From: Gordionus sp. m RMFG-2023 | Taxonomy: Eukaryota > Nematomorpha > Gordioida > Chordodea > Parachordodidae | Assembly: GCF_954871325.1 (NCBI RefSeq) | Contig: NC_088776.1 | Coordinates: 15,128,052-15,192,051 of the forward strand | DNA length: 64,000 nucleotides | Reading direction: 5' to 3' | Shown here: positions 11,726 to 22,454 of the stretch, in pieces | Layout of the letters: each line of letters opens with the position of its first letter | How positions within the stretch are numbered: position 1 is the first letter of the stretch | Made by a program: the position numbers and the translations under genes | Notes under the pieces: generated by a model | What the model saw: the letters and a program-made list of their open reading frames with translations, nothing else | Told to the model about the DNA's origin: nothing | Databases searched by the model: none

Positions 11726-12429
11726 TATAAAGGTTGGCAGGGAGTAAGAAAGATAAGACAATTTTTTTTATTTAATAAATATATTTTAAAATGTTTAACT
11801 ACAAAATCACTAAAATACTATAATAAATTTATCCTTTATATATAAAATAAAACTATTAAATAATTAAATGAAACTATTAAGTAAAGTTACGTGTGATACG
11901 TGATATATAGCGCATCGCCCTCTAACGTTGAATACACAACAGAGCTATGTTAGGTTTTCCTCATTTCCATCTAATTGGAACAATTTAATTTGGGTATAAA
12001 AGTAAAAATATGAGGAGCCCTCCACACGTTTGTGGGCAAGCCGCACGTACTTGTAGGCACAACATTTCGAAAAATGTTGCTTAAACCTCTATAGGCTTTA
12101 ATTTAAAAGGAGTGGGACAAAGAAAAAGCCTATACCCGAGAACTACAGTATAATTTAATTACTTTAAAGGTGGGTGATGGCTGATTTTAAGCTTAATTTC
12201 TTTAGTGTAAGTTATAATTACTATCAATATTGAGATATAATGTTCATAGAATCTGTAAATAAATATGATTAAAATAAAATAATATTTACCGTTCTATCAC
12301 TTCAAATTTTCCAATTAAGATATATCTTAAGTAAAGTTAATATAAATGGTGTTAATTTAATGAATGTAAGATATAAAAATTTGCTCTAAATAATAACCAT
12401 TATAATAAAATAATAATTCATGTTTAACA
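11726..12429 (-). repeat. 5' LTR of the minus-strand element
   Basis: This 704-bp repeat matches 5531-6075 and 9746-9835. It contains a conserved island (about 11925-12150, matching 5725-5950) that is much less AT-rich than the rest and folds into several hairpins. The paired stems differ between the two LTRs by compensating changes (see findings). The LTR starts TGTTAAA on the minus strand and ends next to the primer site. Confidence 0.8.
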
Positions 12430-12770
12430 GATAAAATGTGAATGAAATGAATGATGTTGATTTATTATTGGTTAAAAATAAAACAGGATAGAAAGAAATT
12501 TCCAAACTAGACATTTTCGAATAAATATTTAACATTTATTTTATAGCTATAAAAATAATCAATTACTGTCTCTCAAAATATATTATTTATATAATAAAAC
12601 ATTAAAATGCTAAAAAGAAATTGTGCGGTAGATATTAAAAAATTGCGGTAGATTTTTGCGGGAGATTCCCAATTGCGGTAGTTTAGCGGGAGAGAGATGT
12701 CTGCGTGTAAACTAAAAAATTGTGGGAATCTCCCGCTGATGGGGGGAGACATGGCAACCCTGGGTGTGAA

Positions 12771-13615
12771 TGAGAAAACACATAAAATATTAAAATTACA
12801 ATTTGTTGGGATTTTTTTTAATCTGTAGATGTATTGCCTTTTGATTTAAAGTATCAGCTCCAATTTTCCTATGGAGGATGGTTACTATATTTCAAGACTT
12901 AAGTAGAACCCTGTATTATTTGGCAATTTCCTGGTATCAGGTAGTTCAGGTGTTTTTGGATTAAAGGAAGTGACATATTTAGGATATGTGATAAAGGGAA
13001 ATAAACTGCCTCCCTTACAAGATACATTTATAAAATTACTAGCATGAGAGCACCGAGTAATAAGATGGAATTGCAAGTGTTTTTAGGAGATACAAATTAT
13101 TACCATCGTTTTATACCAAATTTTGTTGAGATGGCTACACCGTTGTATAAGTTGGTAAAGAAAAATATAAAATTTGAAGGGAGATAAAAATAAATGAAAG
13201 TTTTGAAATAAAGATGAAGATGGTAGATGAACTTATTCTGATTTGTTTTAATGAGGCGTTAAATATTATATATTAGTAGTGGATACACTAAGGAATGTAG
13301 AGGAGGGACTTTATTACCAATAATTGATAATGTTGAGAAACTGGTTTTAAGCTGTTGGCGGATATGTTTAATAAAGCAATAAGGAATTAATGATTTCACC
13401 GAAGTTGCAAAATAGTTGATATTGGTTGGTAACTTCAATTTTGAAATAAGATTCAGAGCAGGTAAACAAAATTGTTTAAGATTTATTATCAAGACTTGGG
13501 GTTAAGGACATAGAAAACAAAGATATAGAGCACATAATTAATAGTTGGGAGCAGTTTAACTTAGAAGGATTAAATAATACCATAATAAAAGCTTTGAAGG
13601 TAGATACTCGAGAAA
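12771..13615 (+). mobile_element. Ty3/gypsy-like pol fossil, reverse-transcriptase part
   Basis: Plus-strand frames give the end of a gypsy reverse transcriptase and the start of the RNase H region: VTYLGYVI near 12970 and FLGDTNYYHRFIPNF near 13090. These are among the best-conserved segments of Ty3/gypsy pol. The region is clearly broken, with more than ten breaks across the whole pol fossil. It begins right after the hAT target duplication at 12770 and is cut again by the hAT at 13623, so it predates both. Relatively old. Confidence 0.75.
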
Positions 13616-13622
13616 GGCCGAT

Positions 13623-15623
13623 CAGAGGCGCGTACGCCGCGATGGGGGGGGGCAGGGGGGCACCCCCCCCCAGCCAAAAATGCAGATGCCGGATTATATT
13701 ATTCAAAAATATTATTGTTTATATTAATTTATATTTGTTAATATTTATTCCTATCTCATATATATAATTAATTACATTTATTTATCACATTCATCCTAAG
13801 TTATTTTATCAATTAATTTCGATTTTAAGTTTTCCTTGGCATAATATTTACCTATTATTTACAAATTTCTAGTAGCGTAATATTTATCTAAATTTCTAGT
13901 CAAATAATAATTATCTCTGAAACTCCTTGTCCAGGGAGAAAGAAATTGCAAACTTGTCCAACGAGATTGAGTTTCCGCCATCAAACAATAACAGCTTTTA
14001 TGGAGTTAGAAGAGCAGATTATTAATGCTTTTACTGAAATATCATAATGACTTGAAAGAAATATTTCCTCAGAAGCAAGAAAATTATTGGATTCAATACT
14101 TATTCTAAATTTTTTTCTCATTAGAATGGATTATTTAATTATATAACTATTTTATGTAATACTTTTCAAAAATATGACAAGATGAGAATAGCGGAGAGCA
14201 ATTAATTAGAACTCAAGGAAATTAGAGCTAATGTTGATGAAGAATTATCATATTTTATATGTTATTGTTGAGTCAAAAGCAGAGCTATACGTATTTGAGT
14301 ATTATAAAACAAATGTCCCCTTTCCTAGATGTATTTATAACCCAAATAAATGAACGGTTTTTAATTCATCATGCAGCACTTACCAATCTGTAGATATTAC
14401 TTCCACAAAAGCCTTTCCAACCTTTTTCAGAAATGATAGAAAAAAATAAATATTTGTTAGATTTTTATCATGAAGATGTTAAAGTATTTTATGATACCTT
14501 ATTAGCTGAATAACTATGATATGAATAAAAGATATGGTTGATATAGTACTAAAAAATGCCATGGATGCTTTGCGTTATTTCAAACACATTTTAGATTATA
14601 TTCCCAATGTATTAAAATGGTTATATATATTAGCAACTCTTCCCATTTGTAAACTAATGAGAGAACATTCTCTTTTTTAAGAAGAATAACAGAGTCTTAT
14701 AGAGGTACCATTTACAGGGCACGGCCAGGATTTTTTTTCAAAATTTTTTTCGGCCCGGCTTGAGTTTTTTTTAAAACAAATTTTCAGGCCCGATTTTTTT
14801 TAAATAAATTATATTTATTTTTACTTTTATAGCTAATAATGGCGATTTCAAATATTTGGTTTTATAATATACAGCCCGGCCCTGATATTTTTTTAAAAAA
14901 AAATTTCAGGCCCAGCCCGTGTGTTTTTTTAAAAAAAATTTTCAGGCCCAGCCCGTGTGTTTTTTAAAAAAAATTTTGGGCCCGGCCCGAGTATATTTAA
15001 AAAATTTAAAAATACGATCCGGCCCAGGGGTCGGGCCTGCACTCTGAAAAACATACCTAAGAGGTACAACTTCTGAAAGTAGATTGAATGGTTTGGATCT
15101 TTTGAATATTCATAGGCATTTAACCCCGCAAGGATGAGATAATTGAAAAATTAGCACAATCCCAATGAAGATTGGACTTTACATTGTAAATATATAACAT
15201 ATAAAATACAATTATTCGTAAGAAACTCTTTGTGTATTAATTTTTATTTCCAAAATTTAAATTTTTTATACTTTATATATAAATTTTAAAGGCTCAAAAA
15301 ATTCAAATTTCTATTTTGGGTCATTTAAGTGATTCATAAGATGATTATATTCATTTTATATTTTATAATTCACATTTATTTTATAGTTTTTCATATGCCG
15401 CCAGTTATATCCGTTTAATATTTTTTAATATACATTTATTCTATAGTTTTTTATATGCCGGTTTATATATATATAATAATTTTATAATTCACATTAATTT
15501 ATATGCATTAATAGTTATTAGTCCTAATAAATTTATGCTTAATATTTTTAAATAACAATAATATTTCTTAAAAATTTTTATTATCCCCCCCCCCCCCCAG
15601 ACCAAATTCCTGCGTACGCGCCT
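13623..15623 (+). mobile_element. Decayed autonomous hAT, CAGAGGCGCGTACG ends
   Basis: The left end CAGAGGCGCGTACG and right end CGTACGCGCCTG are inverted and are followed inward by long G and C runs. A 7-bp duplication GGCCGAT flanks it (13616-13622, 15624-15630), with a possible eighth base changed. It interrupts the gypsy-like pol fossil. Inside, the plus strand carries hAT transposase remnants: a region near 14270-14400 that matches another copy at 35173-36291, then LPICN and SNERTFSFLRRITESYRG near 14640-14710, resuming after a nested MITE with ESRLNGLDLLNIHRHLT. This is the C-terminal dimerisation part. Many stops and frameshifts; inactive. Confidence 0.8.
14709..15059. mobile_element. 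GGCCCGG-type MITE nested in hAT
   Basis: This 351-bp insert splits the hAT dimerisation region. It is flanked by an exact 8-bp repeat AGAGGTAC (14701-14708, 15060-15067); the host sequence reads through once the insert is ignored. It is made of GC-rich blocks (CGGCCCGGC, CAGGCCCGATT, CAGGCCCAGCCCG) alternating with T or A runs. The same architecture recurs at 27.2, 29.9, 41.2, 44.6 and 63.1 kb. Confidence 0.8.
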
Positions 15624-15630
15624 GGCCGAT

Positions 15631-16440
15631 GACTATAGAGCTGGTAGATAATATATCCAAGCAAAATGAAGAATCAATAAGAAGAGTATGTTTGAAGAGA
15701 AATATAAAGTCAAAAGACGAAAAAATAGAAAGAGTGAATTAAGTATAGAAGGCAATTTATAATGAGAGGATATCGTTTGATAATTCCTGATTCGTTAGAT
15801 ATTTTAACTAGTAAGAATGTAGAATATAGCCGGAGAGTATATTGTAAATTTGGTTACCCAAAATGATTAACGAGATAGAAGAAGTAGCTAAATTGTAATA
15901 TATGTCATGTGGACCAATGCACCATCGAGAAATAAGGAAGATAAATGGCCAGAGACCACCATTCCATGTGAAAGAATACATGCAGAATTTTTGGAATATG
16001 AGAAGAAAAGACATTTTATTATGATAAACTGTAGGTTGGAAATGGATAGATTGTCAGCAGATTTCAGGTTTAACAACAAAAGTAGCTTTGGAAAAGATAA
16101 AAGATTTTGTGGGGGAAATATAGATTTATGAAAACATTAGAATCAGACTATGGTCCAGCTTTTAAATGTAGAGCATTTGGTAAATTTTGCGATATGTGGA
16201 AGGTTGAGCATTTATTTTTGCCCCCACATTATCCAAGATCAAATGGACAAGCAGAAAGAATGATAGCAATAGAATTAAAGACAGAAAACATTAATATACA
16301 ACAACACAAAGACGTCCAAAGGAAAATCTATAGCAAAGATATTTTTAGCAAAAAAGACAAGAAGAGAATTGGATTTCTTAAAAGAAAGAGTGAAACAGAA
16401 AGAGCCTATATGTGGTGAAAAATTTACAATCGGTGGTTTA
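15631..16440 (+). mobile_element. Ty3/gypsy-like pol fossil, integrase part
   Basis: Continuation of the pol fossil after the 13623-15623 hAT. Plus-strand frames show the integrase order: a cysteine segment with NAPSRNKEDKWPETTIP, then ERIHAEF, and PPHYPRSNGQAER near 16230-16260, the conserved end of the DDE core. The element is broken. Family assignment to Ty3/gypsy is from these motifs; BEL-type elements have similar integrases but the reverse-transcriptase part favours gypsy. Confidence 0.75.
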
Positions 16441-16639
16441 TTGTGGATACTGTTGTCTGATGGTCCAATAAAATGGGGGAGGGGAGTGAGGAAAAAGGAA
16501 AGTCAAGGTAGAAATTGATGGCTAAATGGATACAGGGCCGAGGCATGCGAAGCAAATAAGACCGAGGATGGAGATCAATTTAGATAGATTAATAGGGTAA
16601 TGGTTGGGTTTGCTAAAAGGAAAAAAGATATAGATTGTG

Positions 16640-17170
16640 AAAAAGACAATAAATTTAGGTTTTTTATAGAAAAACGAAGTAAAAAAACAATAAATTTGGG
16701 TTTTAGAAACGAAAATATAGATTGTAAAAGAGACAAAAAATTAGTTTTATTATAGCGAGATATACAGAGGAATCAAAATGAGATAGGAGAAAGAGGAAAT
16801 AGAAGAGAGAAAGGGATAGTAGAATTCATACGTATTAATATTATTTTTATATGGCTTCTTATATAAAAGGAGGAAACAAAATATTGAAGATAGAAATCAG
16901 GGAAGTAGACAAATCTAGGGAATCCATGAATTGGTTACAATTGGAGAAAGAAGAAGTAGCCCCATTATATAGAGAGATGGCTAAGTGATCGATAACTAGA
17001 GAACGTATCAGAAGAAGCGAAGGCCTTGGATCAAGAGGGCCATATTTTCAATAACGGATAAAACGATGTTGGGCCTGTGGGAGAGAACATCTAATACGAG
17101 ATTGCACAGAACCAGCGGTAGCCGTTAACAATAACTCGATACTTGCGGTGTAAAGTAGGCACAATCGAGA
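16640..17170 (+). mobile_element. Gag-like fossil with zinc-knuckle-like motif
   Basis: Downstream of the integrase remnant, plus-strand frames near 16855-17150 give a charged helical segment and then a Cys-His cluster of nucleocapsid type (CWACGREHLIRDC). In an intact gypsy element Gag precedes Pol, so this is either a second copy or a rearranged piece. It is a fossil; 17170-17620 beyond it is AT-rich with nothing recognisable. Confidence 0.45.
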
Positions 17171-17632
17171 AGAATTAAGTTGGGAATATAATTTGTTTTA
17201 TAAAGTGCAAAGATTTAATGAACTGAATGTTTTTTTTATAAATAAAATTGAATATGCCGTATATTAATTAAATTTATAATATATTATGTTATAGTTGGGT
17301 AAAAATTTAATTTTAGTTTAGATAGACATGTAAATTTGTATTCTTATTATGATGTAAATTTCTTATAATTTAAATATTTTTATTAGTAAGTTAATTATTA
17401 AAAGGGCGATTATTATCAGTGATTAATATATATATAGCAATTATAAATTATATTTGTGATCATTTTTTTTATTTTAATAATAAAGTTAAAATCAAAATTT
17501 TTATTCTATTAATCGTGTTTATTAATTAATTATATTTAATGCTAATTTAATTTCAACACCAAGTTACCACTAATTAGAAAAGTAATGTAATATTTCGTGA
17601 GAATTTATAGAAAAGATTGTAATGAATATTAA

Positions 17633-17812
17633 ACCGAAGCGCCACTGAGTGCGAGCACAGGGGCTCGAGCCCCCTAAAAAATTTGAAGAGCCCCCTCCCC
17701 TCTAAAATTTTTTTTAATAATGTTAGCCTAAAAAGGGTAATTTTAAAAATAATTAAAAAAAAATTTTTTGAACCCCCTGAGATTATAAAGGCTAGTGGCG
17801 CCCCTGATATCA
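17633..17812. mobile_element. hAT-type MITE with GGCGCC ends
   Basis: The right end reads GGCTAGTGGCGCCCCTG and the left end carries the inverse CGCCACT, followed by GGGGCTCGAGCCCCC. Inner sequence is AT-rich. The 167-bp element at 54728-54894 has the same end pattern (GGGAGCGCC and GGACGCCCC) and a clean 8-bp duplication. No exact duplication is visible here. It lies 18 bp from the Mutator-like element. Confidence 0.55.
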
Positions 17813-17838
17813 ACTATTGGAAAATTAAAATTAATAAC

Positions 17839-17970
17839 GGTATCACGTCAATTCGGCGCGGAAAATTCGGCGCATGACAATTCGGCGCAATGTCAATTCG
17901 GCGCTGCGATAATTAGGCGCAACGTCAATTCGGCGCGGCATCAATTCGGCGCGGCTTCAATCCGGCGCGT
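17839..17970. repeat. Left terminal array of GGCGC units
   Basis: Eight units of the kind AATTCGGCGC separated by GGAAA, ATGAC, AATGTC, TGCGAT and similar spacers. The outer 25 bp mirror the right end almost exactly. The array is GC-rich in an AT-rich genome and probably binds the transposase. Confidence 0.9.
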
Positions 17971-18185
17971 ATCTAATACAGTTGCAATTTATTTTAAATT
18001 TATTAGTATAAAAAAAGGATGATTAAATAGAAATGATTTTGAATGTTGGTCATATTAATTAATTCTTCGTATTTTTTTTTACAAAAATCTCAATTTTATT
18101 TACTAAATGTGTAATATCAATAAAAAAAAACAACCAATATTTATACCGATTTCCTTGCTGGACCAATTTACCACATTATAAGGTA

Positions 18186-19387
18186 GGGGAGACTGGGGTT
18201 AGTTGGACCGATTTTTACAAAATTTAGCTCCTGATTTTTTTAGATAATATAAAAAATAATATATGATTAGATACCTCTTAAAACTATATTCTATAAAGGT
18301 ACCTTATAAAAATTTTAAGAATATAATCATTTTTTTAAAATTTAACTTATTGAAAAAGTAAAAATTATATCCAAAAAGCCCCAATAGCGGGGTGAGGCAA
18401 ATTCAAGGGGCTTCCTTAATCATTGGTTTTTTTAGCCATAATAAATTGAAATGCATTTTTATTTCTTAATAATGATACGTATAGAATAATTTTATTGTTT
18501 TATTGTTAAAAATATCATAATACTTATAAATTGAAGCAAATTATATATAAAAATTGAAACTTAATTTAGGTTAATTTAATAAACATTTTGGACATAAAGG
18601 AGATATTATAATTTCTTAGCATAAATCCTAAATACCCATCATAAACAGCCATGAAATTGCCTTTTCAAGATTTTGTAATTTTTTTTATTAACTGCCATAA
18701 TTGACGTGTATGGTTTAGCAAGCCCTGCTAGCTCTAAATTTCTAGATATAATAAATACTCATAAAACTTTCCCAAATTATAGAAGAGTGTTTAAACTTTG
18801 CTATAAAATTTAATTTACATATAAATGATTATATATTTTAATAAAATTTCTGTCATGTAAAAATCTTTTGAAAATTTTATCAATATTTTATTTCTTAAAT
18901 AAAATTTTTAATAATTATTTCAAAAGATTTTTTGTCTATAGACGTAAACTAATAAAACTATATTATAATAAAATTTTAACCTTCTGTTGTAATTAATTTT
19001 AAGAAGATATTAGTGGTTTGCCAAGCCCCTGATTAGTAGGCAATATTATGTAAGCCTGGAGATTTTGCGTGAACCTTTATCTCGATAAACATTTTGTATT
19101 TTTTTCATTATTAACTGCCATAATTGACGTGTATGGTTTAGCAAGCCCTGCTAACTCTAAATTTCTGGATATAATAAATACTCATAAAACTTTCCCAAAT
19201 TATAAAAACTTCATCAATATTTTATTTCTTAAATAAAATTTTTAATAATTATTTCAAAAGATTTTTTGTCTATAGACGTAAACTAATAAAAACTATATTA
19301 TGATAAAATTTTAACCTTCTGGTGTATTTAATTTTAAGATGATATTAAGTGGTTTGCCAAGCCCCGGTACCTAACCCCAGTCTCCCC
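18186..19387. mobile_element. TA-flanked element with GGGGAGACTGGGGTTA ends
   Basis: The left end GGGGAGACTGGGGTTAG and right end CTAACCCCAGTCTCCCC are inverted and flanked by TA (18184-18185, 19388-19389). The interior holds no transposase. It contains an internal direct duplication: CTGCCATAATTGACGTGTAT and following DNA at about 18690-18790 recurs at 19116-19215, and 18895-19030 recurs at 19230-19366. The element lies inside the Mutator-like element. A TA target suggests a Tc1/mariner-type mover, but two bases are weak evidence. Confidence 0.7.
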
Positions 19388-19837
19388 TATTTTGATTAAT
19401 AGCCAATATTATGAAAGCAAGATTTTGCGCTAAATGTAAGAAAAGTTTAGACTTCTATCTCTAATCATTATGGCTAAAATCTTAATCGACCCAAATCGGA
19501 CGTTTAACAACACTAATGTTGATCCAATAAAATTCAAGATCAAGACTGATTCATTTTTTAGATTTATTAAAAATCCTTAAAATAATTCTATTAATCATTT
19601 TAAATATATATTATGTTTAACTAATTTTTTCTATTATAAAATAATCAAAAACGAATTAATGCACAATTTTTTTATTTATATATAAAATGACTATAGAAAA
19701 TACAAATATACTATATAAAACAAGCCAAAAATATGTTTAAAAGAACATTTAAAAAAAATAGATAACATTAATTTGTTTGTAAATTAAAATTATATGCGAT
19801 CCCCCTTAAATAATCATTAATCGGGCGATTTACATAG

Positions 19838-20660
19838 TCAGATACAATTAATAATAATATTTTCAGCTGTATCCCGATACACCTTTCTTGATCTCGGGGG
19901 TTGCGTACCAGAAATATATTGTTCAATTTTTGCTTCGGTTAACAATTGTTCTAAAAGTAGAGCATCTAAAAATTTCCAAATAGAGGGATGGTGCGATGAT
20001 AGCAGAGATGAGAATGCTCTGTGCCAATCTTTAGAAAATAATTGCAAAGTAAATTATAAAAAATATTGTGTAATAATGATTAAAAAGATAGCAAATTTTT
20101 AAAAAAAATTACCTTCAACTGCATTATTTGTCTTTGGGATTCCCTCCAATGTAGCAGCGTATTGATTCCAAAGGGGAATTGGAAACCTTGGTTCTTGTCT
20201 ATCTCCATTACGAAGAATCTTGCCAATCCAGGTGGCTTCGTAATATGTTATAAGTTTGTCCAAGACACTTTCATTGTCTTGATAGAATTGTGTGTGTAAT
20301 AGCCCATAAAAGGCATCAAACACGTCCTCCACGGGAACAAATGCAAGTGACACCATTTGTCTAATTTTTATAGACCAATCACTTCTCGCATCTCTATCTA
20401 AATAATGAGATAATAATTCGCTATCACTTTGGATGTGCCTCCAAATTGTTGAGTCATAAGAAAAAAACAGCCTCTTACTGTTATCGATGGAAATGAATGT
20501 GTAAAGGCATTTATTTCAGCCTGCTCAAAATCGATCATTACCGATATAGGATTTACATTGTTTTGTAATCTTTTTATCTCACCCAAGACCCTTATGTATG
20601 TAATGGGTTTTATTCGGTAATAGCGCAAAAATTGTGGAATTGTCGCCGCGCCGAATTGTC
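19838..20660 (-). pseudogene. Mutator-like transposase, C-terminal half, with intron
   Basis: Minus-strand reading gives FALLPNKT, then VMIDFEQAEINAF with the second catalytic Asp, GCFF, RQMVSLAFVPVEDVF, ATWIGKILR, LWNQYAA, and IPKTNNAVE followed by DWHRAFSSLLSSHHPSIWKF. The Glu of NNAVE is the third DDE residue. The order and spacing fit the MULE transposase domain. An 84-bp GT-AG intron (20112-20029) splits the codon after NNAVE: exon ends GTTGAAG, intron GTAATT to TCTAAAG, next exon starts ATTGGCACAG. Frameshifts lie near 20600 and near 20455. The first catalytic Asp region is missing because the terminal array takes its place. Confidence 0.85.
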
Positions 20661-20807
20661 GCCGCGCCGAATTGTCGCCGCGCCGAATTGACGTTGCGCC
20701 GAGTTGTTGCCGCGCTGAATTGACGATGCGCCGAATTGACGCCGCCCCGAGTTTTCTGCGCCAAATTGTCGTGCGCCGAATTTTCCGCGCCGAATTGACA
20801 TGGAACC
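20638..20807. repeat. Right terminal array of GGCGC units
   Basis: Ten units, the inner three nearly identical (GTCGCCGCGCCGAATT repeats). The array runs directly into transposase sequence (minus-strand FALLPNKT at about 20620-20645), so unit amplification or deletion has replaced the N-terminal half of the transposase. Confidence 0.9.
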
Positions 20808-20816
20808 ATTAATAAC

Positions 20817-22043
20817 CTATAATGAAAATAATTATATGTAAAATTAAATGCCTTTTAATGATAATAATATCTTCATTTATTCAATCAGGTAAATCATAAA
20901 TTTAAAACAATAAAAAATAAACGTGCAAAAATTGAAAAAATAATAAAAAAGTACAAAACATAAAAATATATTGTAATAAAAAATGTAAAAACTTTCTTCA
21001 AAATTAACATTCTCCATCTTTCTATTACATTAAAATTAAACAAATTGACATAGTCTTTACTATTTATTTTCTCTAATAAAAAACGATTTAGTATAATAAT
21101 AACGTAATCAAATTATAATTCACAAAAACTTTATTTTAATATGTAAAAAAAAGAGATAAATAACATTTACTCACAACAATCGTCTCAACTAAACATTATT
21201 AAATATTAAAAAGGTGGAATTTATTCCAAATACTCTTCTCCCATCCTAAATCTATTTACTGCGATGAGCAAAGAAAAAATTTGTGTATTTGGATTACCAA
21301 GAGCCAGAGTTGTGCATTACCGCGAATACTTGTATCTAAGATACAAGATATAAGATTCTTTTGTATCAGTTCCTTTATTCTGAAAAGAATCTTGTATCTT
21401 TTTTATTTTCTTGCCAAAAGATACAGATTATTTTTATTATTCATGTTTAAGAAATTTACATATCACCGAATATAACCTTATTTTCTTCGTGAAATCTTGT
21501 AATAATCTTCTTATTTTTTTCCGCCATATTTTAAAAATATTGGCAACCAAAATTAGCTGGAAAATATATAAGATTAAGATAGATAGTTAAAAAATAACAA
21601 CACAAAACAAAATAAGTAAAGAATATATTTTATATATAAATGTAACTCTATAGAATATAATTACCAAATTTTATGTAATATTTTTTATTTGTTGTTAATT
21701 AACTAACACTAATGGTAGTGAAGAAGAAGTTAGTGAAATTATGAAAATAAGTTCCTCTGGATCAAATCCCAATCTTAAAATTTTAAATGAAATTTTTTTT
21801 AAAATAATTCAGTTCAAAACGAAAATGTACAGGCTGAATGTCAAACCTGTACAAACAAGAAAATTATAGGGTTCAACACACTCCTCTACAAATTTTGCTA
21901 AACATATTAAAGTATATTATTTATATGATTTTATGTTATAATATAATTATATATATATAATATTTTTTAAATTAGGGATGCCATTTAGGCATTTATACCC
22001 AATAAAAGTTGTATCTAAAAGAACAGATGAAACCAGCAAATTT
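20817..22043. repeat. AT-rich stretch with a short inverted repeat
   Basis: No gene is visible. Near 21338-21400, AAGATACAAGATATAAGATT is mirrored by AAAGAATCTTGTATCTT about 20 bp later, a small imperfect palindrome that could be a MITE end pair. The rest is A and T runs. Confidence 0.5.
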
Positions 22044-22238
22044 CACCACAATTTGAGTCGATTTTTAAAAATAGCTAACTCAATATATTATCCAGAAAAA
22101 TGTTACATAGGTCTGAAGATTTTGGTCATAGATGGCACAAAGAATTTAGAAATCAGGTTTAGGCAATATTTATCTGGCTAAAATATTGAGTTAGCCTTTT
22201 TTAAATATCGGCTTAAATCGAGTCGTTTACAAACACTA
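22044..22238. mobile_element. MITE, TAGTGTT-ACGACTCGATT family, copy 1
   Basis: Inverted arms of about 50 bp: the left reads TTGAGTCGATTTTTAAAAAT then AGCTAACTCAATAT; the right is its inverse and ends CGAGTCGTTTACAAACACTA. The middle holds GAAGATTTTGGTCATAGATG, which recurs in inverted form in copies at 52317-52497 and 53535-53668. There is no coding capacity. Confidence 0.7.
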
Positions 22239-22454
22239 CTCAGTGTTTAAACATTTCTAAAAAAGAACCTCAGTCTAAACAAAATATCCTTAAAATCTTA
22301 ACTTCACTGCAGACCTAATATATAATTAAAAACTTACTAAACATTTCCAAATTTTTTTAATTCTTCTCAAATTATCATGGAGATGAGTGTTTCCCAGAAA
22401 TTATTTAAAATTACAAAATTAAAATCTTTTGTTAGAATACATAATTAAAGTTAA

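Larger units (their letters stand above)
5531..12429 (-). mobile_element. LTR retrotransposon fossil with tRNA-Leu-type primer site
   Basis: The element is read on the minus strand. Two LTRs are seen: 11726-12429 (704 bp, 5' LTR) and a split copy, 5531 to about 6075 plus 9746-9835 (3' LTR), interrupted by LINE DNA. LTRs begin TGTTAAA. Directly after the 5' LTR is a primer-binding site, TGGTGGCAGCGGAGGG (complement of 11710-11725), matching the 3' end of a tRNA-Leu at 15 of 16 bases from memory. Before the 3' LTR is a purine tract (complement of 9836-9846). The element is flanked by the 5-bp duplication GATAA (5526-5530, 12430-12434). The internal part is only about 1.9 kb with a 160-codon gag-like frame and no recognisable pol, so it looks non-autonomous or broken. 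By-eye LTR divergence of around a tenth makes it older than the gag-protease fossil. Confidence 0.8.
27..12762 (-). mobile_element. hAT DNA transposon swollen by nested retroelements
   Basis: The element starts CAGGGTTGCCAGATC and ends TGGCAACCCTG, an inverted pair of the hAT type. It is flanked by the exact 8-bp duplication GGTGTGAA (19-26 and 12763-12770), the duplication length made by hAT transposases. Both ends carry subterminal motifs of the form ATTGCGGTAGA or GCGGGA. A decayed transposase lies on the minus strand at about 3270-4640. Most of the 12.7 kb is later insertions: an LTR-flanked gag-protease fossil (371-2950) and a minus-strand LTR element (5531-12429), the latter broken by LINE DNA. 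Without these, about 3.3 kb remains, a normal size for an autonomous hAT. Gypsy-like pol sequence follows the right end, so the hAT probably landed inside an older gypsy copy. Confidence 0.85.
17839..20807 (-). mobile_element. Mutator-like element with satellite-like inverted ends
   Basis: The element is flanked by the exact 9-bp duplication ATTAATAAC (17830-17838, 20808-20816), the length typical of Mutator-like transposases. Both ends begin GGT and then run into GTCAATTCGGCGCGG. Each arm is an array of about 14-bp units ending in CGGCGC, with eight units on the left (to about 17970) and ten on the right (from about 20638). The minus strand carries the C-terminal half of a Mutator-like transposase (19838-20660). 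A TA-flanked element (18186-19387) is nested in the left half. The transposase is broken and lacks its N-terminal half, so this copy cannot move itself. Confidence 0.9.

Noticed and set aside
27-12762. A giant capsid-bearing (Polinton-like) element because of its 12.7 kb length
   Set aside because: The 8-bp duplication, end sequence and transposase are hAT; the length is due to nested retroelements, and no capsid, polymerase B or Polinton-type integrase is seen.
20579-20809. Minus-strand frames of repeated FGA/IRR residues
   Set aside because: They translate the GGCGC terminal array of the Mutator-like element; only FALLPNKT at the end is real transposase sequence.
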